Of a stretch of 64,000 nt of DNA, positions 1-12,472 are shown in pieces. The notes beneath the pieces were generated by a model. That model worked only from the letters and a program-made list of their open reading frames with translations. It was not told where the DNA came from and searched no databases. Each line of letters starts with the position of its first letter. Position 1 is the stretch's first letter. A program made the translations under genes and the position numbers. The DNA comes from Auanema rhodensis (Eukaryota; Nematoda; Chromadorea; Rhabditida; Rhabditidae), in the NCBI GenBank assembly GCA_964057225.1, contig OZ059898.1, positions 10,168,001 to 10,232,000 on the forward strand, read 5' to 3'.

Positions 1-127
1 AACACTTCTTGTTTACTAATTTGATTATAACACTTGAAAATCCAACAAAAGTAAAATAAAACTGTGAAAGCGGGTAAAACTGTTGAACTAAAACAGTCTT
101 TTTAAAATATAAATGATATATTTTTAT

Positions 128-131
128 AAAA
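128..131 (-). terminator. Pol III T4 terminator of the first tRNA-Gly copy
   Basis: Four A residues on the plus strand, TTTT in transcript sense, start 8 nt past the discriminator. The same aaaagtgaagttgcat context is kept next to nearly all copies. The copy at 61003 has taaaatagaagttgcat, which still leaves TTTT. Confidence 0.8.
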
Positions 132-138
132 GTGAAGT

Positions 139-209
139 TGCATCGGCCGGGAATCGAACCCGGGTCGCCCGCGTGGCAGGCGAGCATTCTACCACTGAAC
201 CACCGATGC
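139..209 (-). tRNA. tRNA-Gly(GCC), reference copy
   Basis: The minus strand folds as a full cloverleaf. The acceptor is GCATCGG paired with CCGATGC, with discriminator A. The D arm is GTTC/GAAT. The anticodon stem is CTCGC/GCGGG with loop CTGCCAC, so the anticodon is GCC (reads GGC and GGU). The T arm is CCGGG/CCCGG with loop TTCGATT. Internal Pol III promoters are intact: A box from TGGTTCAGTGG and B box GGTTCGATTCC. There is no intron and no encoded CCA. A T4 terminator lies 8-11 nt past the 3' end. Body and flanks look functional. Confidence 0.97.
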
Positions 210-260
210 TTCGAAAATGTTAGATTGTTTCCGAAAAATTATGAAAAGTCAAGTTCTACT

Positions 261-491
261 GATTTGAAGAGAATTGTAAGTTTTAGAAAAGAATTAAAGT
301 TCAGCTATCTCTACTATTAACTGATTATCGGCTAAAATAAGGTAACAGTTTTTATTGAAAGTTTCCATGATTAAGATTAAACAAAGAAAAAAAATCAAAG
401 AGAAACACTTCTTGTTTACTTATTTGATTATAATACTTGAAATTCCAAAAACAGTAAAATAAAATTGAAAAAGCGACAAAAACAGTTGAAC
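261..491. repeat. Example of a plain satellite monomer (231 bp)
   Basis: A monomer without a tRNA cassette, taken from gatttgaag to gttgaac. The next monomer starts directly at 492 with the same gatttgaag. This shows that gttgaac and gatttgaag are contiguous when no cassette is present, which fixes the cassette insertion point. Confidence 0.85.
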
Positions 492-722
492 GATTTGAAG
501 ACAATTGTAAGTTGAAGTATAAAATTAAAGTTTAGCTCTCTCTACTATTAACTGAATGTCGGCTAAAATATGGTAACAGTTTTTATTAAAAGTTCCCATG
601 ATTAAGATTAAACAAAGAAAAAAAATCAAAGAGAAACACTTCTTGTTTACTTATTTGATTATAATACTTGAAATTCCAAAAACAGTAAAATAAAACTGTG
701 AAAGCGGGTAAAACTGTTGAAC

Positions 723-894
723 TAAAACAGTCTTTATAAAATATAAATGATATTTTTTTATAAAAGTGAAGTTGCATCGGCCGGGAATCGAACCCGGGTC
801 GCCCGCGTGGCAGGCGAGCATTCTACCACTGAACCACCGATGCTTCGAAAATGTTAGATTGTTTCCGAAAAATTATGAAAAGTCAAGTTCTACT
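723..894 (-). repeat. Example of the 172-bp tRNA cassette
   Basis: Sequence present between gttgaac (ends 722) and gatttgaag (starts 895) and absent from plain monomers. It begins taaaacagtct and ends aagttctact. The tRNA gene (773-843) sits almost centrally with about 50 bp on each side. I see no terminal inverted repeat or target duplication at the cassette ends, so it does not look like a DNA transposon or a poly(A)-tailed SINE. The cassette at 89-260 has the same limits. Confidence 0.8.
773..843 (-). tRNA. tRNA-Gly(GCC)
   Basis: Body identical to the copy at 139-209. Start is 634 bp from the previous copy (two monomers plus cassette). Confidence 0.96.
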
Positions 895-1635
895 GATTTG
901 AAGAGAATTGTAAGTTTTAGAAAATAATTAAAAATTAGTTCTCTCTACTATTAACTGATTGTCGGCTAAAATATGGTAACAGTTTTTATAAAAAGTTTCC
1001 ATGATTGAGATTAAACAAAAAAAAGAATTAAAGAGAAACACTTCTTGTTTACTTACTTGATTATACTACTTGAAATTCGAAAAAAAGTAAAAAACAATTG
1101 AGAAAGCGACATAAACAGTTGAACGATTTGAAGAGAATTGTAAGTTTAAGAAAAGATTTAAAGTTTAGCTTTGTCTACTATTAACTGATTATCGGCTAAA
1201 ATAAGGTAACAGTTTTTATTGAAAGTTTCCATGATTAAGATTAAACAAAGAAAAAAATCAAAGAGAAACACTTCTTGTTTACTTACTTGATTATAATACT
1301 TGAAATTCCAAAAACAGTAAAATAAAATTGAAAAAGCGACAAAAACAGTTGAACGATTTGAAGACAATTGTAAGTTGAAGAATAAAATTAAAGTTCAGCT
1401 CTCTCTACTATTAACTGAATGTCGGCTAAAATATGGTATCAGTTTTTATTAAAAGTTTCCATGATTAAGATTAAACAAAGAAAAAAAATCAAAGAGAAAC
1501 ACTTCTTGTTTACTAATTTGATTATAACACTTGAAAATCCAACAAAAGTAAAATAAAACTGTGAAAGCGGGTAAAACTGTTGAACTAAAACAGTCTTTAT
1601 AAAATATAAATGCTATATTTTTATAAAAGTGAAGT

Positions 1636-1706
1636 TGCATCGGCCGGGAATCGAACCCGGGTCGCCCGCGTGGCAGGCGAGCATTCTACCACTGAACCAC
1701 CGATGC
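1636..1706 (-). tRNA. tRNA-Gly(GCC)
   Basis: Canonical body; 863 bp from the previous copy (three monomers). The 3' flank has the aaatgctatatt variant that marks one higher-order subtype, also seen at 3763, 23691, 40604, 43656, 61003 and 63825. Confidence 0.96.
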
Positions 1707-2496
1707 TTCGAAAATGTTAGATTGTTTTCGAAAAATTATGAAAAGTCAAGTTCTACTGATTTGAAGAGAATTGTAAGTTTTAGAAAATAATTAAAAATTA
1801 GTTCTCTCTACTATTAACTGATTGTCGGCTAAAATATGGTAACAGTTTTTATAAAAAGTTTCCATGATTGAGATTAAACAAAAAAAAGAATTAAAGAGAA
1901 ACACTTCTTGTTTACTTACTTGATTATACTACTTGAAATTCGAAAAAAAGTAAAAAACAATTGAGAAATCGACAAAAACAGTTGAACGATTTGAAGAGAA
2001 TTGTAAGTTTTAGAAAAGAATTAAAGTTCAGCTATCTCTACTATTAACTGACTATTGGCTAGAATAAGGTAACAGTTTTTATTGAAAGTTTCCATGATTA
2101 AGATTGAACAAAAAAAAATTAGAGAGAAACACTTCTTGTTTACTTACTTGATTATACTACTTGAAATTCGAAAAAAAGTAAAAAACAATTGAGAAAGCGA
2201 CATAAACAATTGAACGATTTGAAGAGAATTGTAAGTTTAAGAAAAGATTTAAAGCTTAGCTCTCTCTACTATTAACTGAATGTCGGCTGAAATAAGGTAA
2301 CAATTTTTATTAAAAGTTTCCATGATTTAGATTAAACAAAGAAAAAAAATCAAAGAGAAACACTTCTTGTTTACTAATTTGATTATAACACTTGAAAATC
2401 CAACAAAAGTAAAATAAAACTGTGAAAGCGGGTAAAACTGTTGAACTAAAACAGTCTTTATAAAATATAAATGATATTTTTTTATAAAAGTGAAGT

Positions 2497-2567
2497 TGCA
2501 TCGGCCGGGAATCGAACCCGGGTCGCCCGCGTGGCAGGCGAGCATTCTACCACTGAACCACCGATGC
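2497..2567 (-). tRNA. tRNA-Gly(GCC)
   Basis: Canonical body; 861 bp from the previous copy. Confidence 0.96.
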
Positions 2568-2899
2568 TTCGAAAATGTTAGATTGTTTCCGAAAAATTAT
2601 GAAAAGTCAAGTTCTACTGATTTGAAGAAAATTGTAAGTTTTAGAAAATAATTAAAAATAAGTTCTCTCTACTATTAACTGATTGTCGGCTAAAATATGG
2701 TAACAGTTTTTATTAAAAGTTTCCATGATTAAGATTAAACAAAGAAAAAAAATCAAAGAGAAACACTTCTTGTTTACTAATTTGATTATAACACTTGAAA
2801 ATCCAACAAAAGTAAAATAAAACTGTGAAAGCGGGTAAAACTGTTGAACTAAAACAGTCTTTATAAAATATAAATGATATTTTTTTATAAAAGTGAAGT

Positions 2900-2970
2900 T
2901 GCATCGGCCGGGAATCGAACCCGGGTCGCCCGCGTGGCAGGCGAGCATTCTACCACTGAACCACCGATGC
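2900..2970 (-). tRNA. tRNA-Gly(GCC)
   Basis: Canonical body; only 403 bp from the previous copy, the shortest spacing in the window (one monomer plus cassette). Confidence 0.96.
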
Positions 2971-3762
2971 TTCGAAAATGTTAGATTGTTTCCGAAAAAT
3001 TATGAAAAGTCAAGTTCTACTGATTTGAAGAGAATTGTAAGTTTTAGAAAATAATTAAAAATTAGTTCTCTCTACTATTAACTGATTGTCGGCTAAAATA
3101 TGGTAACAGTTTTTATAAAAAGTTTCCATGATTGAGATTAAACAAAAAAAAGAATTAAAGAGAAACACTTCTTGTTTACTTACTTGATTATACTACTTGA
3201 AATTCGAAAAAAAGTAAAAAACAATTGAGAAAGCGACATAAACAGTTGAACGATTTGAAGAGAATTGTAAGTTTAAGAAAAGATTTAAAGTTTAGCTTTG
3301 TCTACTATTAACTGATTATCGGCTAAAATAAGGTAACAGTTTTTATTGAAAGTTTCCATGATTAAGATTAAACAAAGAAAAAAATCAAAGAGAAACACTT
3401 CTTGTTTACTTACTTGATTATAATACTTGAAATTCCAAAAACAGTAAAATAAAATTGAAAAAGCGACAAAAACAGTTGAACGATTTGAAGACAATTGTAA
3501 GTTGAAGAATAAAATTAAAGTTCAGCTCTCTCTACTATTAACTGAATGTCGGCTAAAATATGGTATCAGTTTTTATTAAAAGTTTCCATGATTAAGATTA
3601 AACAAAGAAAAAAAATCAAAGAGAAACACTTCTTGTTTACTAATTTGATTATAACACTTGAAAATCCAACAAAAGTAAAATAAAACTGTGAAAGCGAGTA
3701 AAACTGTTGAACTAAAACAGTCTTTATAAAATATAAATGCTATATTTTTATAAAAGTGAAGT

Positions 3763-3833
3763 TGCATCGGCCGGGAATCGAACCCGGGTCGCCCGCGTGG
3801 CAGGCGAGCATTCTACCACTGAACCACCGATGC
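3763..3833 (-). tRNA. tRNA-Gly(GCC)
   Basis: Canonical body; 863 bp from the previous copy. It sits in the second copy of a 2127-bp duplication, paralogous to 1636. Confidence 0.96.
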
Positions 3834-4854
3834 TTCGAAAATGTTAGATTGTTTTCGAAAAATTATGAAAAGTCAAGTTCTACTGATTTGAAGAGAATTG
3901 TAAGTTTTAGAAAATAATTAAAAATTAGTTCTCTCTACTATTAACTGATTGTCGGCTAAAATATGGTAACAGTTTTTATAAAAAGTTTCCATGATTGAGA
4001 TTAAACAAAAAAAAGAATTAAAGAGAAACACTTCTTGTTTACTTACTTGATTATACTACTTGAAATTCGAAAAAAAGTAAAAAACAATTGAGAAATCGAC
4101 AAAAACAGTTGAACGATTTGAAGAGAATTGTAAGTTTTAGAAAAGAATTAAAGTTCAGCTATCTCTACTATTAACTGACTATCGGCTAGAATAAGGTAAC
4201 AGTTTTTATTGAAAGTTTCCATGATTAAGATTGAACAAAAAAAAATTAGAGAGAAACACTTCTTGTTTACTTACTTGATTATACTACTTGAAATTCGAAA
4301 AAAAGTAAAAAACAATTGAGAAAGCGACATAAACAATTGAACGATTTGAAGAGAATTGTAAGTTTAAGAAAAGATTTAAAGCTTAGCTCTCTCTACTATT
4401 AACTGAATGTCGGCTGAAATAAGGTAACAATTTTTATTAAAAGTTTCCATGATTTAGATTAAACAAAGAAAAAAAATCAAAGAGAAACACTTCTTGTTTA
4501 CTAATTTGATTATAACACTTGAAATTCCAACAAAAGTAAAGTGAAACTGTTAAAGCGAGTAAAACTTTTGAACAATTTGAAGACAATTGTAAGTTGAAGA
4601 ATAAAATTAAAGTTTAGCTCTCTCTACTATTAACTGAATGTCGGCTAAAGTATGGTAACAGTTTTTATTAAAAGTTTCCATGATTAAGATTAAACAAAGA
4701 AAAAAAATCAAAGAGAAACACTTCTTGTTTACTAATTTGATTATAACACTTGAAAATCCAACAAAAGTAAAATAAAACTGTGAAAGCGGGTAAAACTGTT
4801 GAACTAAAACAGTCTTTATAAAATATAAATGATATTTTTTTATAAAAGTGAAGT

Positions 4855-4925
4855 TGCATCGGCCGGGAATCGAACCCGGGTCGCCCGCGTGGCAGGCGAG
4901 CATTCTACCACTGAACCACCGATGC
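4855..4925 (-). tRNA. tRNA-Gly(GCC)
   Basis: Canonical body; 1092 bp from the previous copy (four monomers). Confidence 0.96.
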
Positions 4926-5719
4926 TTCGAAAATGTTAGATTGTTTCCGAAAAATTATGAAAAGTCAAGTTCTACTGATTTGAAGAAAATTGTAAGTTTT
5001 AGAAAATAATTAAAAATAAGTTCTCTCTACTATTAACTGATTGTCGGCTAAAATATGGTAACAGTTTTTATAAAAAGTTTCCATGATTGAGATTAAACAA
5101 AAAAAAGAATTAAAGAGAAACACTTCTTGTTTACTTACTTGATTATACTACTTGAAATTCGAAAAAAAGTAAAAAACAATTGAGAAAGCGACATAAACAG
5201 TTGAACGATTTGAAGAGAATTGTAAGTTTTAGAAAAGAATTAAAGTTCGGCTATCTCTACTATTAACTGATTATCGGCTGAAATATGGTGACAGTTTTTT
5301 ATTAAAAGTTTCCATGATTAAGATTAAACAAAGAAAAAAAATCAAAGAGAAACACTTCTTGTTTACTTATTTGATTATAACACTTGAAATTCCAACAAAA
5401 GTAAAGTAAAACTGTTAAAGCGAGTAAAACTGTTGAACGATTTGAAGACAATTGTAAGTTGAAGAAAAAAATTAAAGTTTAGCTCTCTCTACTATTAACT
5501 GAATGTCGGCTGAAATAAGGTAACAATTTTTATTAAAAGTTTCCATGATTTAGATTAAACAAAGAAAAAAAATCAAAGAGAAACACTTCTTGTTTACTAA
5601 TTTGATTATAACACTTGAAAATCCAACAAAAGTAAAATAAAACTGTGAAAGCGGGTAAAACTGTTGAACTAAAACAGTCTTTATAAAATATAAATGATAT
5701 ATTTTTATAAAAGTGAAGT

Positions 5720-5790
5720 TGCATCGGCCGGGAATCGAACCCGGGTCGCCCGCGTGGCAGGCGAGCATTCTACCACTGAACCACCGATGC
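5720..5790 (-). tRNA. tRNA-Gly(GCC)
   Basis: Canonical body; 865 bp from the previous copy. Confidence 0.96.
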
Positions 5791-6351
5791 TTCGAAAATG
5801 TTAGATTGTTTCCGAAAAATTATGAAAAGTCAAGTTCTACTGATTTGAAGAGAATTGTAAGTTTTAGAAAATAATTAAAAATTAGTTCTCTCTACTATTA
5901 ACTGATTGTCGGCTAAAATATGGTTACAGTTTTTATAAAAAGTTTCCATGATTAGGATTAAACAAAAAAAAGAATTAAAGAGAAACACTTTTTGTTTACT
6001 TATTTGATTATAATACTTGAAATTCCAAAAACAGTAAAATAAAATTGAAAAAGCGACAAAAACAGTTGAACGATTTGAAGACAATTGTAAGTTGAAGAAT
6101 AAAATTAAAGTTTAGCTCTCTCTACTATTAACTGAATGTCGGCTAAAATATGGTAACAGTTTTTATTAAAAGTTCCCATGATTAAGATTAAACAAAGAAA
6201 AAAATCAAAGAGAAACACTTCTTGTTTACTTATTTGATTATAATACTTGAAATTCCAAAAACAGTAAAATAAAACTGTGAAAGCGGGTAAAACTGTTGAA
6301 CTAAAACAGTCTTTATAAAATATAAATGATATTTTTTTATAAAAGTGAAGT

Positions 6352-6422
6352 TGCATCGGCCGGGAATCGAACCCGGGTCGCCCGCGTGGCAGGCGAGCAT
6401 TCTACCACTGAACCACCGATGC
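6352..6422 (-). tRNA. tRNA-Gly(GCC)
   Basis: Canonical body; 632 bp from the previous copy. First member of an 864-bp tandem duplicate. Confidence 0.96.
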
Positions 6423-7215
6423 TTCGAAAATGTTAGATTGTTTCCGAAAAATTATGAAAAGTCAAGTTCTACTGATTTGAAGAAAATTGTAAGTTTTAGA
6501 AAATAATTAAAAATACGTTCTCTCTACTATTAACTGATTGTCGGCTAAAATATGATAACAGTTTTTATGTAAAGTTTCCATGATTAGGATTAAACAAAAA
6601 AAAGAATTAAAAAGAAACACTTCTTGTTTACTTACTTGATTATACTACTTGAAATTCCAAAAACAGTAGAATAAAATAGAGAAAGAGACGAAAAAAGTTG
6701 AACGATTTGAAGAGAATTGTAAGTTTTAGAAAAGAATTAAAGTTCAGCTATCTCTACTATTAACTGATTATCGGCTGAAATATGGTGACAGTTTTTTATT
6801 AAAAGTTTCCATGATTAAGATTAAACAAAGAAAAAAAATCAAAGAGAAACACTTCTTGTTTACTTATTTGATTATAACACTTGAAATTCCAACAAAAGTA
6901 AAGTAAAACTGTTAAAGCGAGTAAAACTGTTGAACGATTTGAAGACAATCGTAAGTTGAAGAAAAAAATTAAAGTTTAGCTCTTTCTACTATTAACTGAA
7001 TGTCGGCTAAAATATGGTAACAGTTTTTATTAAAAGTTCCCATGATTAAGATTAAACAAAGAAAAAAATCAAAGAGAAACACTTCTTGTTTACTTATTTG
7101 ATTATAATACTTGAAATTCCAAAAACAGTAAAATAAAACTGTGAAAGCGGGTAAAACTGTTGAACTAAAACAGTCTTTATAAAATATAAATGATATTTTT
7201 TTATAAAAGTGAAGT

Positions 7216-7286
7216 TGCATCGGCCGGGAATCGAACCCGGGTCGCCCGCGTGGCAGGCGAGCATTCTACCACTGAACCACCGATGC
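7216..7286 (-). tRNA. tRNA-Gly(GCC)
   Basis: Canonical body; 864 bp from the previous copy and with the same surrounding monomer variants, so it is the duplicate of 6352. Confidence 0.96.
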
Positions 7287-8080
7287 TTCGAAAATGTTAG
7301 ATTGTTTCCGAAAAATTATGAAAAGTCAAGTTCTACTGATTTGAAGAAAATTGTAAGTTTTAGAAAATAATTAAAAATACGTTCTCTCTACTATTAACTG
7401 ATTGTCGGCTAAAATATGATAACAGTTTTTATGTAAAGTTTCCATGATTAGGATTAAACAAAAAAAAGAATTAAAAAGAAACACTTCTTGTTTACTTACT
7501 TGATTATACTACTTGAAATTCCAAAAACAGTAGAATAAAATAGAGAAAGAGACGAAAAAAGTTGAACGATTTGAAGAGAATTGTAAGTTTTAGAAAAGAA
7601 TTAAAGTTCAGCTATCTCTACTATTAACTGATTATCGGCTGAAATATGGTGACAGTTTTTTATTAAAAGTTTCCATGATTAAGATTAAACAAAGAAAAAA
7701 AATCAAAGAGAAACACTTCTTGTTTACTTATTTGATTATAACACTTGAAATTCCAACAAAAGTAAAGTAAAACTGTTAAAGCGAGTAAAACTGTTGAACG
7801 ATTTGAAGACAATCGTAAGTTGAAGAAAAAAATTAAAGTTTAGCTCTTTCTACTATTAACTGAATGTCGGCTGAAATAAGGTAACAATTTTTATTAAAAG
7901 TTTCCATGATTTAGATTAAACAAAGAAAAAAAATCAAAGAGAAACACTTCTTGTTTACTAATTTGATTATAACACTTGAAAATCCAACAAAAGTAAAATA
8001 AAACTGTGAAAGCGGGTAAAACTGTTGAACTAAAACAGTCTTTATAAAATATAAATGATATATTTTTATAAAAGTGAAGT

Positions 8081-8151
8081 TGCATCGGCCGGGAATCGAA
8101 CCCGGGTAGCCCGCGTGGCAGGCGAGCATTCTACCACTGAACCACCGATGC
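8081..8151 (-). tRNA. tRNA-Gly(GCC), variable-loop variant
   Basis: One substitution at linear nt 44, G to T, in the 4-nt variable loop; the plus strand reads gggtagccc instead of gggtcgccc. Stems, anticodon and B box are intact, so it is probably functional. The same change recurs only at 12402-12472. Confidence 0.93.
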
Positions 8152-9173
8152 TTCGAAAATGTTAGATTGTTTCCGAAAAATTATGAAAAGTCAAGTTCTA
8201 CTGATTTGAAGAGAATTGTAAGTTTTAGAAAATAATTAAAAATTAGTTCTCTCTACTATTAACTGATTGTCGGCTAAAATATGGTTACAGTTTTTATAAA
8301 AAGTTTCCATGATTAGGATTAAACAAAAAAAAGAATTAAAGAGAAACACTTTTTGTTTACTTATTTGATTATAATACTTGAAATTCCAAAAACAGTAGAA
8401 TAAAATTGAGAAATCGACAAAAACAGTTGAACGATTTGAAGAGAATTGTAAGTTTTAGAAAAGAATTAAAGTTCAGCTATCTCTACTATTAACTGATTAT
8501 CGGCTAAAATAAGGTAACAGTTTTTATTGAAAGTTTCCATGATTAAGATTAAACAAAGAAAAAAATCAAAGAGAAACACTTCTTGTTTACTTACTTGATT
8601 ATAATACTTGAAATTCCAAAAACAGTAAAATAAAATTGAAAAAGCGACAAAAACAGTTGAACGATTTGAAGACAATTGTAAGTTGAAGAATAAAATTAAA
8701 GTTTAGCTCTCTCTACTATTAACTGAATGTCGGCTAAAATATGGTAACAGTTTTTATTAAAAGTTCCCATGATTAAGATTAAACAAAGAAAAAAAATCAA
8801 AGAGAAACACTTCTTGTTTACTTATTTGATTATAATACTTGAAATTCCAAAAACAGTAAAATAAAATTGAAAAAGCGACAAAAACAGTTGAACGATTTGA
8901 AGACAATTGTAAGTTGAAGAATAAAATTAAAGTTTAGCTCTCTCTACTATTAACTGAATGTCGGCTAAAATATGGTAACAGTTTTTATTAAAAGTTCCCA
9001 TGATTAAGATTAAACAAAGAAAAAAATCAAAGAGAAACACTTCTTGTTTACTTATTTGATTATAATACTTGAAATTCCAAAAACAGTAAAATAAAACTGT
9101 GAAAGCGGGTAAAACTGTTGAACTAAAACAGTCTTTATAAAATATAAATGATATATTTTTATAAAAGTGAAGT

Positions 9174-9244
9174 TGCATCGGCCGGGAATCGAACCCGGGT
9201 CGCCCGCGTGGCAGGCGAGCATTCTACCACTGAACCACCGATGC
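9174..9244 (-). tRNA. tRNA-Gly(GCC)
   Basis: Canonical body; 1093 bp from the previous copy. Confidence 0.96.
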
Positions 9245-10039
9245 TTCGAAAATGTTAGATTGTTTCCGAAAAATTATGAAAAGTCAAGTTCTACTGATTT
9301 GAAGAAAATTGTAAGTTTTAGAAAATAATTAAAAATAAGTTCTCTCTACTATTAACTGATTGTCGGCTAAAATATGGTAACAGTTTTTATAAAAAGTTTC
9401 CATGATTGAGATTAAACAAAAAAAAAAATTAAAGAGAAACACTTCTTGTTTACTTACTTGATTATACTACTTGAAATTCGAAAAAAAGTAAAAAACAATT
9501 GAGAAAGCGACATAAACAATTGAACGATTTGAAGAGAATTGTAAGTTTAAGAAAAGATTTAAAGTTTAGCTTTGTCTACTATTAACTGATTATCGGCTGA
9601 AATATGGTGACAGTTTTTTTTTAAAAGTTTCCATGATTAAGACTAATCAAAGAAAAAAAAATCAAAGAGAAACACTTCTTGTTTACTAATTTGATTATAA
9701 CACTTGAAATTCCAACAAAAGTAAAGTGAAACTGTTAAAGCGAGTAAAACTTTTGAACAATTTGAAGACAATTGTAAGTTGAAGAATAAAATTAAAGTTT
9801 AGCTCTCTCTACTATTAACTGAATGTCGGCTAAAATATGGTAACAGTTTTTATTAAAAGTTTCCATGATTAAGATTAAACAAAGAAAAAAAATCAAAGAG
9901 AAACACTTCTTGTTTACTAATTTGATTATAACACTTGAAAATCCAACAAAAGTAAAATAAAACTGTGAAAGCGGGTAAAACTGTTGAACTAAAACAGTCT
10001 TTATAAAATATAAATGATATTTTTTTATAAAAGTGAAGT

Positions 10040-10110
10040 TGCATCGGCCGGGAATCGAACCCGGGTCGCCCGCGTGGCAGGCGAGCATTCTACCACTGAA
10101 CCACCGATGC
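10040..10110 (-). tRNA. tRNA-Gly(GCC)
   Basis: Canonical body; 866 bp from the previous copy. Counterpart of 4855 in the large block duplication. Confidence 0.96.
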
Positions 10111-10904
10111 TTCGAAAATGTTAGATTGTTTCCGAAAAATTATGAAAAGTCAAGTTCTACTGATTTGAAGAAAATTGTAAGTTTTAGAAAATAATTAAAA
10201 ATAAGTTCTCTCTACTATTAACTGATTGTCGGCTAAAATATGGTAACAGTTTTTATAAAAAGTTTCCATGATTGAGATTAAACAAAAAAAAGAATTAAAG
10301 AGAAACACTTCTTGTTTACTTACTTGATTATACTACTTGAAATTCGAAAAAAAGTAAAAAACAATTGAGAAAGCGACATAAACAGTTGAACGATTTGAAG
10401 AGAATTGTAAGTTTTAGAAAAGAATTAAAGTTCGGCTATCTCTACTATTAACTGATTATCGGCTGAAATATGGTGACAGTTTTTTATTAAAAGTTTCCAT
10501 GATTAAGATTAAACAAAGAAAAAAAATCAAAGAGAAACACTTCTTGTTTACTTATTTGATTATAACACTTGAAATTCCAACAAAAGTAAAGTAAAACTGT
10601 TAAAGCGAGTAAAACTGTTGAACGATTTGAAGACAATTGTAAGTTGAAGAAAAAAATTAAAGTTTAGCTCTCTCTACTATTAACTGAATGTCGGCTGAAA
10701 TAAGGTAACAATTTTTATTAAAAGTTTCCATGATTTAGATTAAACAAAGAAAAAAAATCAAAGAGAAACACTTCTTGTTTACTAATTTGATTATAACACT
10801 TGAAAATCCAACAAAAGTAAAATAAAACTGTGAAAGCGGGTAAAACTGTTGAACTAAAACAGTCTTTATAAAATATAAATGATATATTTTTATAAAAGTG
10901 AAGT

Positions 10905-10975
10905 TGCATCGGCCGGGAATCGAACCCGGGTCGCCCGCGTGGCAGGCGAGCATTCTACCACTGAACCACCGATGC
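10905..10975 (-). tRNA. tRNA-Gly(GCC)
   Basis: Canonical body; 865 bp from the previous copy; counterpart of 5720. Confidence 0.96.
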
Positions 10976-11536
10976 TTCGAAAATGTTAGATTGTTTCCGA
11001 AAAATTATGAAAAGTCAAGTTCTACTGATTTGAAGAGAATTGTAAGTTTTAGAAAATAATTAAAAATTAGTTCTCTCTACTATTAACTGATTGTCGGCTA
11101 AAATATGGTTACAGTTTTCATAAAAAGTTTCCATGATTAGGATTAAACAAAAAAAAGAATTAAAGAGAAACACTTTTTGTTTACTTATTTGATTATAATA
11201 CTTGAAATTCCAAAAACAGTAAAATAAAATTGAAAAAGCGACAAAAACAGTTGAACGATTTGAAGACAATTGTAAGTTGAAGAATAAAATTAAAGTTTAG
11301 CTCTCTCTACTATTAACTGAATGTCGGCTAAAATATGGTAACAGTTTTTATTAAAAGTTCCCATGATTAAGATTAAACAAAGAAAAAAATCAAAGAGAAA
11401 CACTTCTTGTTTACTTATTTGATTATAATACTTGAAATTCCAAAAACAGTAAAATAAAACTGTGAAAGCGGGTAAAACTGTTGAACTAAAACAGTCTTTA
11501 TAAAATATAAATGATATTTTTTTATAAAAGTGAAGT

Positions 11537-11607
11537 TGCATCGGCCGGGAATCGAACCCGGGTCGCCCGCGTGGCAGGCGAGCATTCTACCACTGAACCA
11601 CCGATGC
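11537..11607 (-). tRNA. tRNA-Gly(GCC)
   Basis: Canonical body; 632 bp from the previous copy; counterpart of 6352/7216. Confidence 0.96.
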
Positions 11608-12401
11608 TTCGAAAATGTTAGATTGTTTCCGAAAAATTATGAAAAGTCAAGTTCTACTGATTTGAAGAAAATTGTAAGTTTTAGAAAATAATTAAAAATA
11701 CGTTCTCTCTACTATTAACTGATTGTCGGCTAAAATATGATAACAGTTTTTATGTAAAGTTTCCATGATTAGGATTAAACAAAAAAAAGAATTAAAAAGA
11801 AACACTTCTTGTTTACTTACTTGATTATACTACTTGAAATTCCAAAAACAGTAGAATAAAATAGAGAAAGAGACGAAAAAAGTTGAACGATTTGAAGAGA
11901 ATTGTAAGTTTTAGAAAAGAATTAAAGTTCAGCTATCTCTACTATTAACTGATTATCGGCTGAAATATGGTGACAGTTTTTTATTAAAAGTTTCCATGAT
12001 TAAGATTAAACAAAGAAAAAAAATCAAAGAGAAACACTTCTTGTTTACTTATTTGATTATAACACTTGAAATTCCAACAAAAGTAAAGTAAAACTGTTAA
12101 AGCGAGTAAAACTGTTGAACGATTTGAAGACAATCGTAAGTTGAAGAAAAAAATTAAAGTTTAGCTCTTTCTACTATTAACTGAATGTCGGCTGAAATAA
12201 GGTAACAATTTTTATTAAAAGTTTCCATGATTTAGATTAAACAAAGAAAAAAAATCAAAGAGAAACACTTCTTGTTTACTAATTTGATTATAACACTTGA
12301 AAATCCAACAAAAGTAAAATAAAACTGTGAAAGCGGGTAAAACTGTTGAACTAAAACAGTCTTTATAAAATATAAATGATATATTTTTATAAAAGTGAAG
12401 T

Positions 12402-12472
12402 TGCATCGGCCGGGAATCGAACCCGGGTAGCCCGCGTGGCAGGCGAGCATTCTACCACTGAACCACCGATGC
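12402..12472 (-). tRNA. tRNA-Gly(GCC), variable-loop variant
   Basis: Carries the same linear nt 44 G-to-T change as 8081-8151, which marks it as a duplicate of that copy. 865 bp from the previous copy. Fold and promoters are intact. Confidence 0.93.

Larger units (their letters stand above)
840..4522. repeat. 2127-bp tandem duplication
   Basis: About 840-2395 recurs at about 2967-4522 with an offset of 2127 bp, including the gctatattt-flanked tRNA at 1636/3763. Differences such as gcgggtaaaac against gcgagtaaaac and attggct against atcggct show it is not perfectly fresh. Edges are approximate. Confidence 0.7.

Noticed and set aside
132..320. Plus-strand 62-codon ORFs at 132-320 and 46934-47122
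   Set aside because: They cross the tRNA gene antisense and end in satellite sequence; the reading is a by-product of the tRNA.
723..894. Cassette as a tRNA-derived SINE
   Set aside because: The tRNA is intact and canonical, there is a terminator but no tail region, poly(A) or target duplication, and all copies sit at the same satellite position.
586..10088. Dozens of repeated 63-98 codon minus-strand ORFs across the array
   Set aside because: They read through satellite monomers and start in the tRNA gene's complement-derived ATG (gcatcgg, gagcat). Recurrence follows from DNA repetition; composition is AT-driven Phe/Leu/Ile/Lys. No gene is supported.
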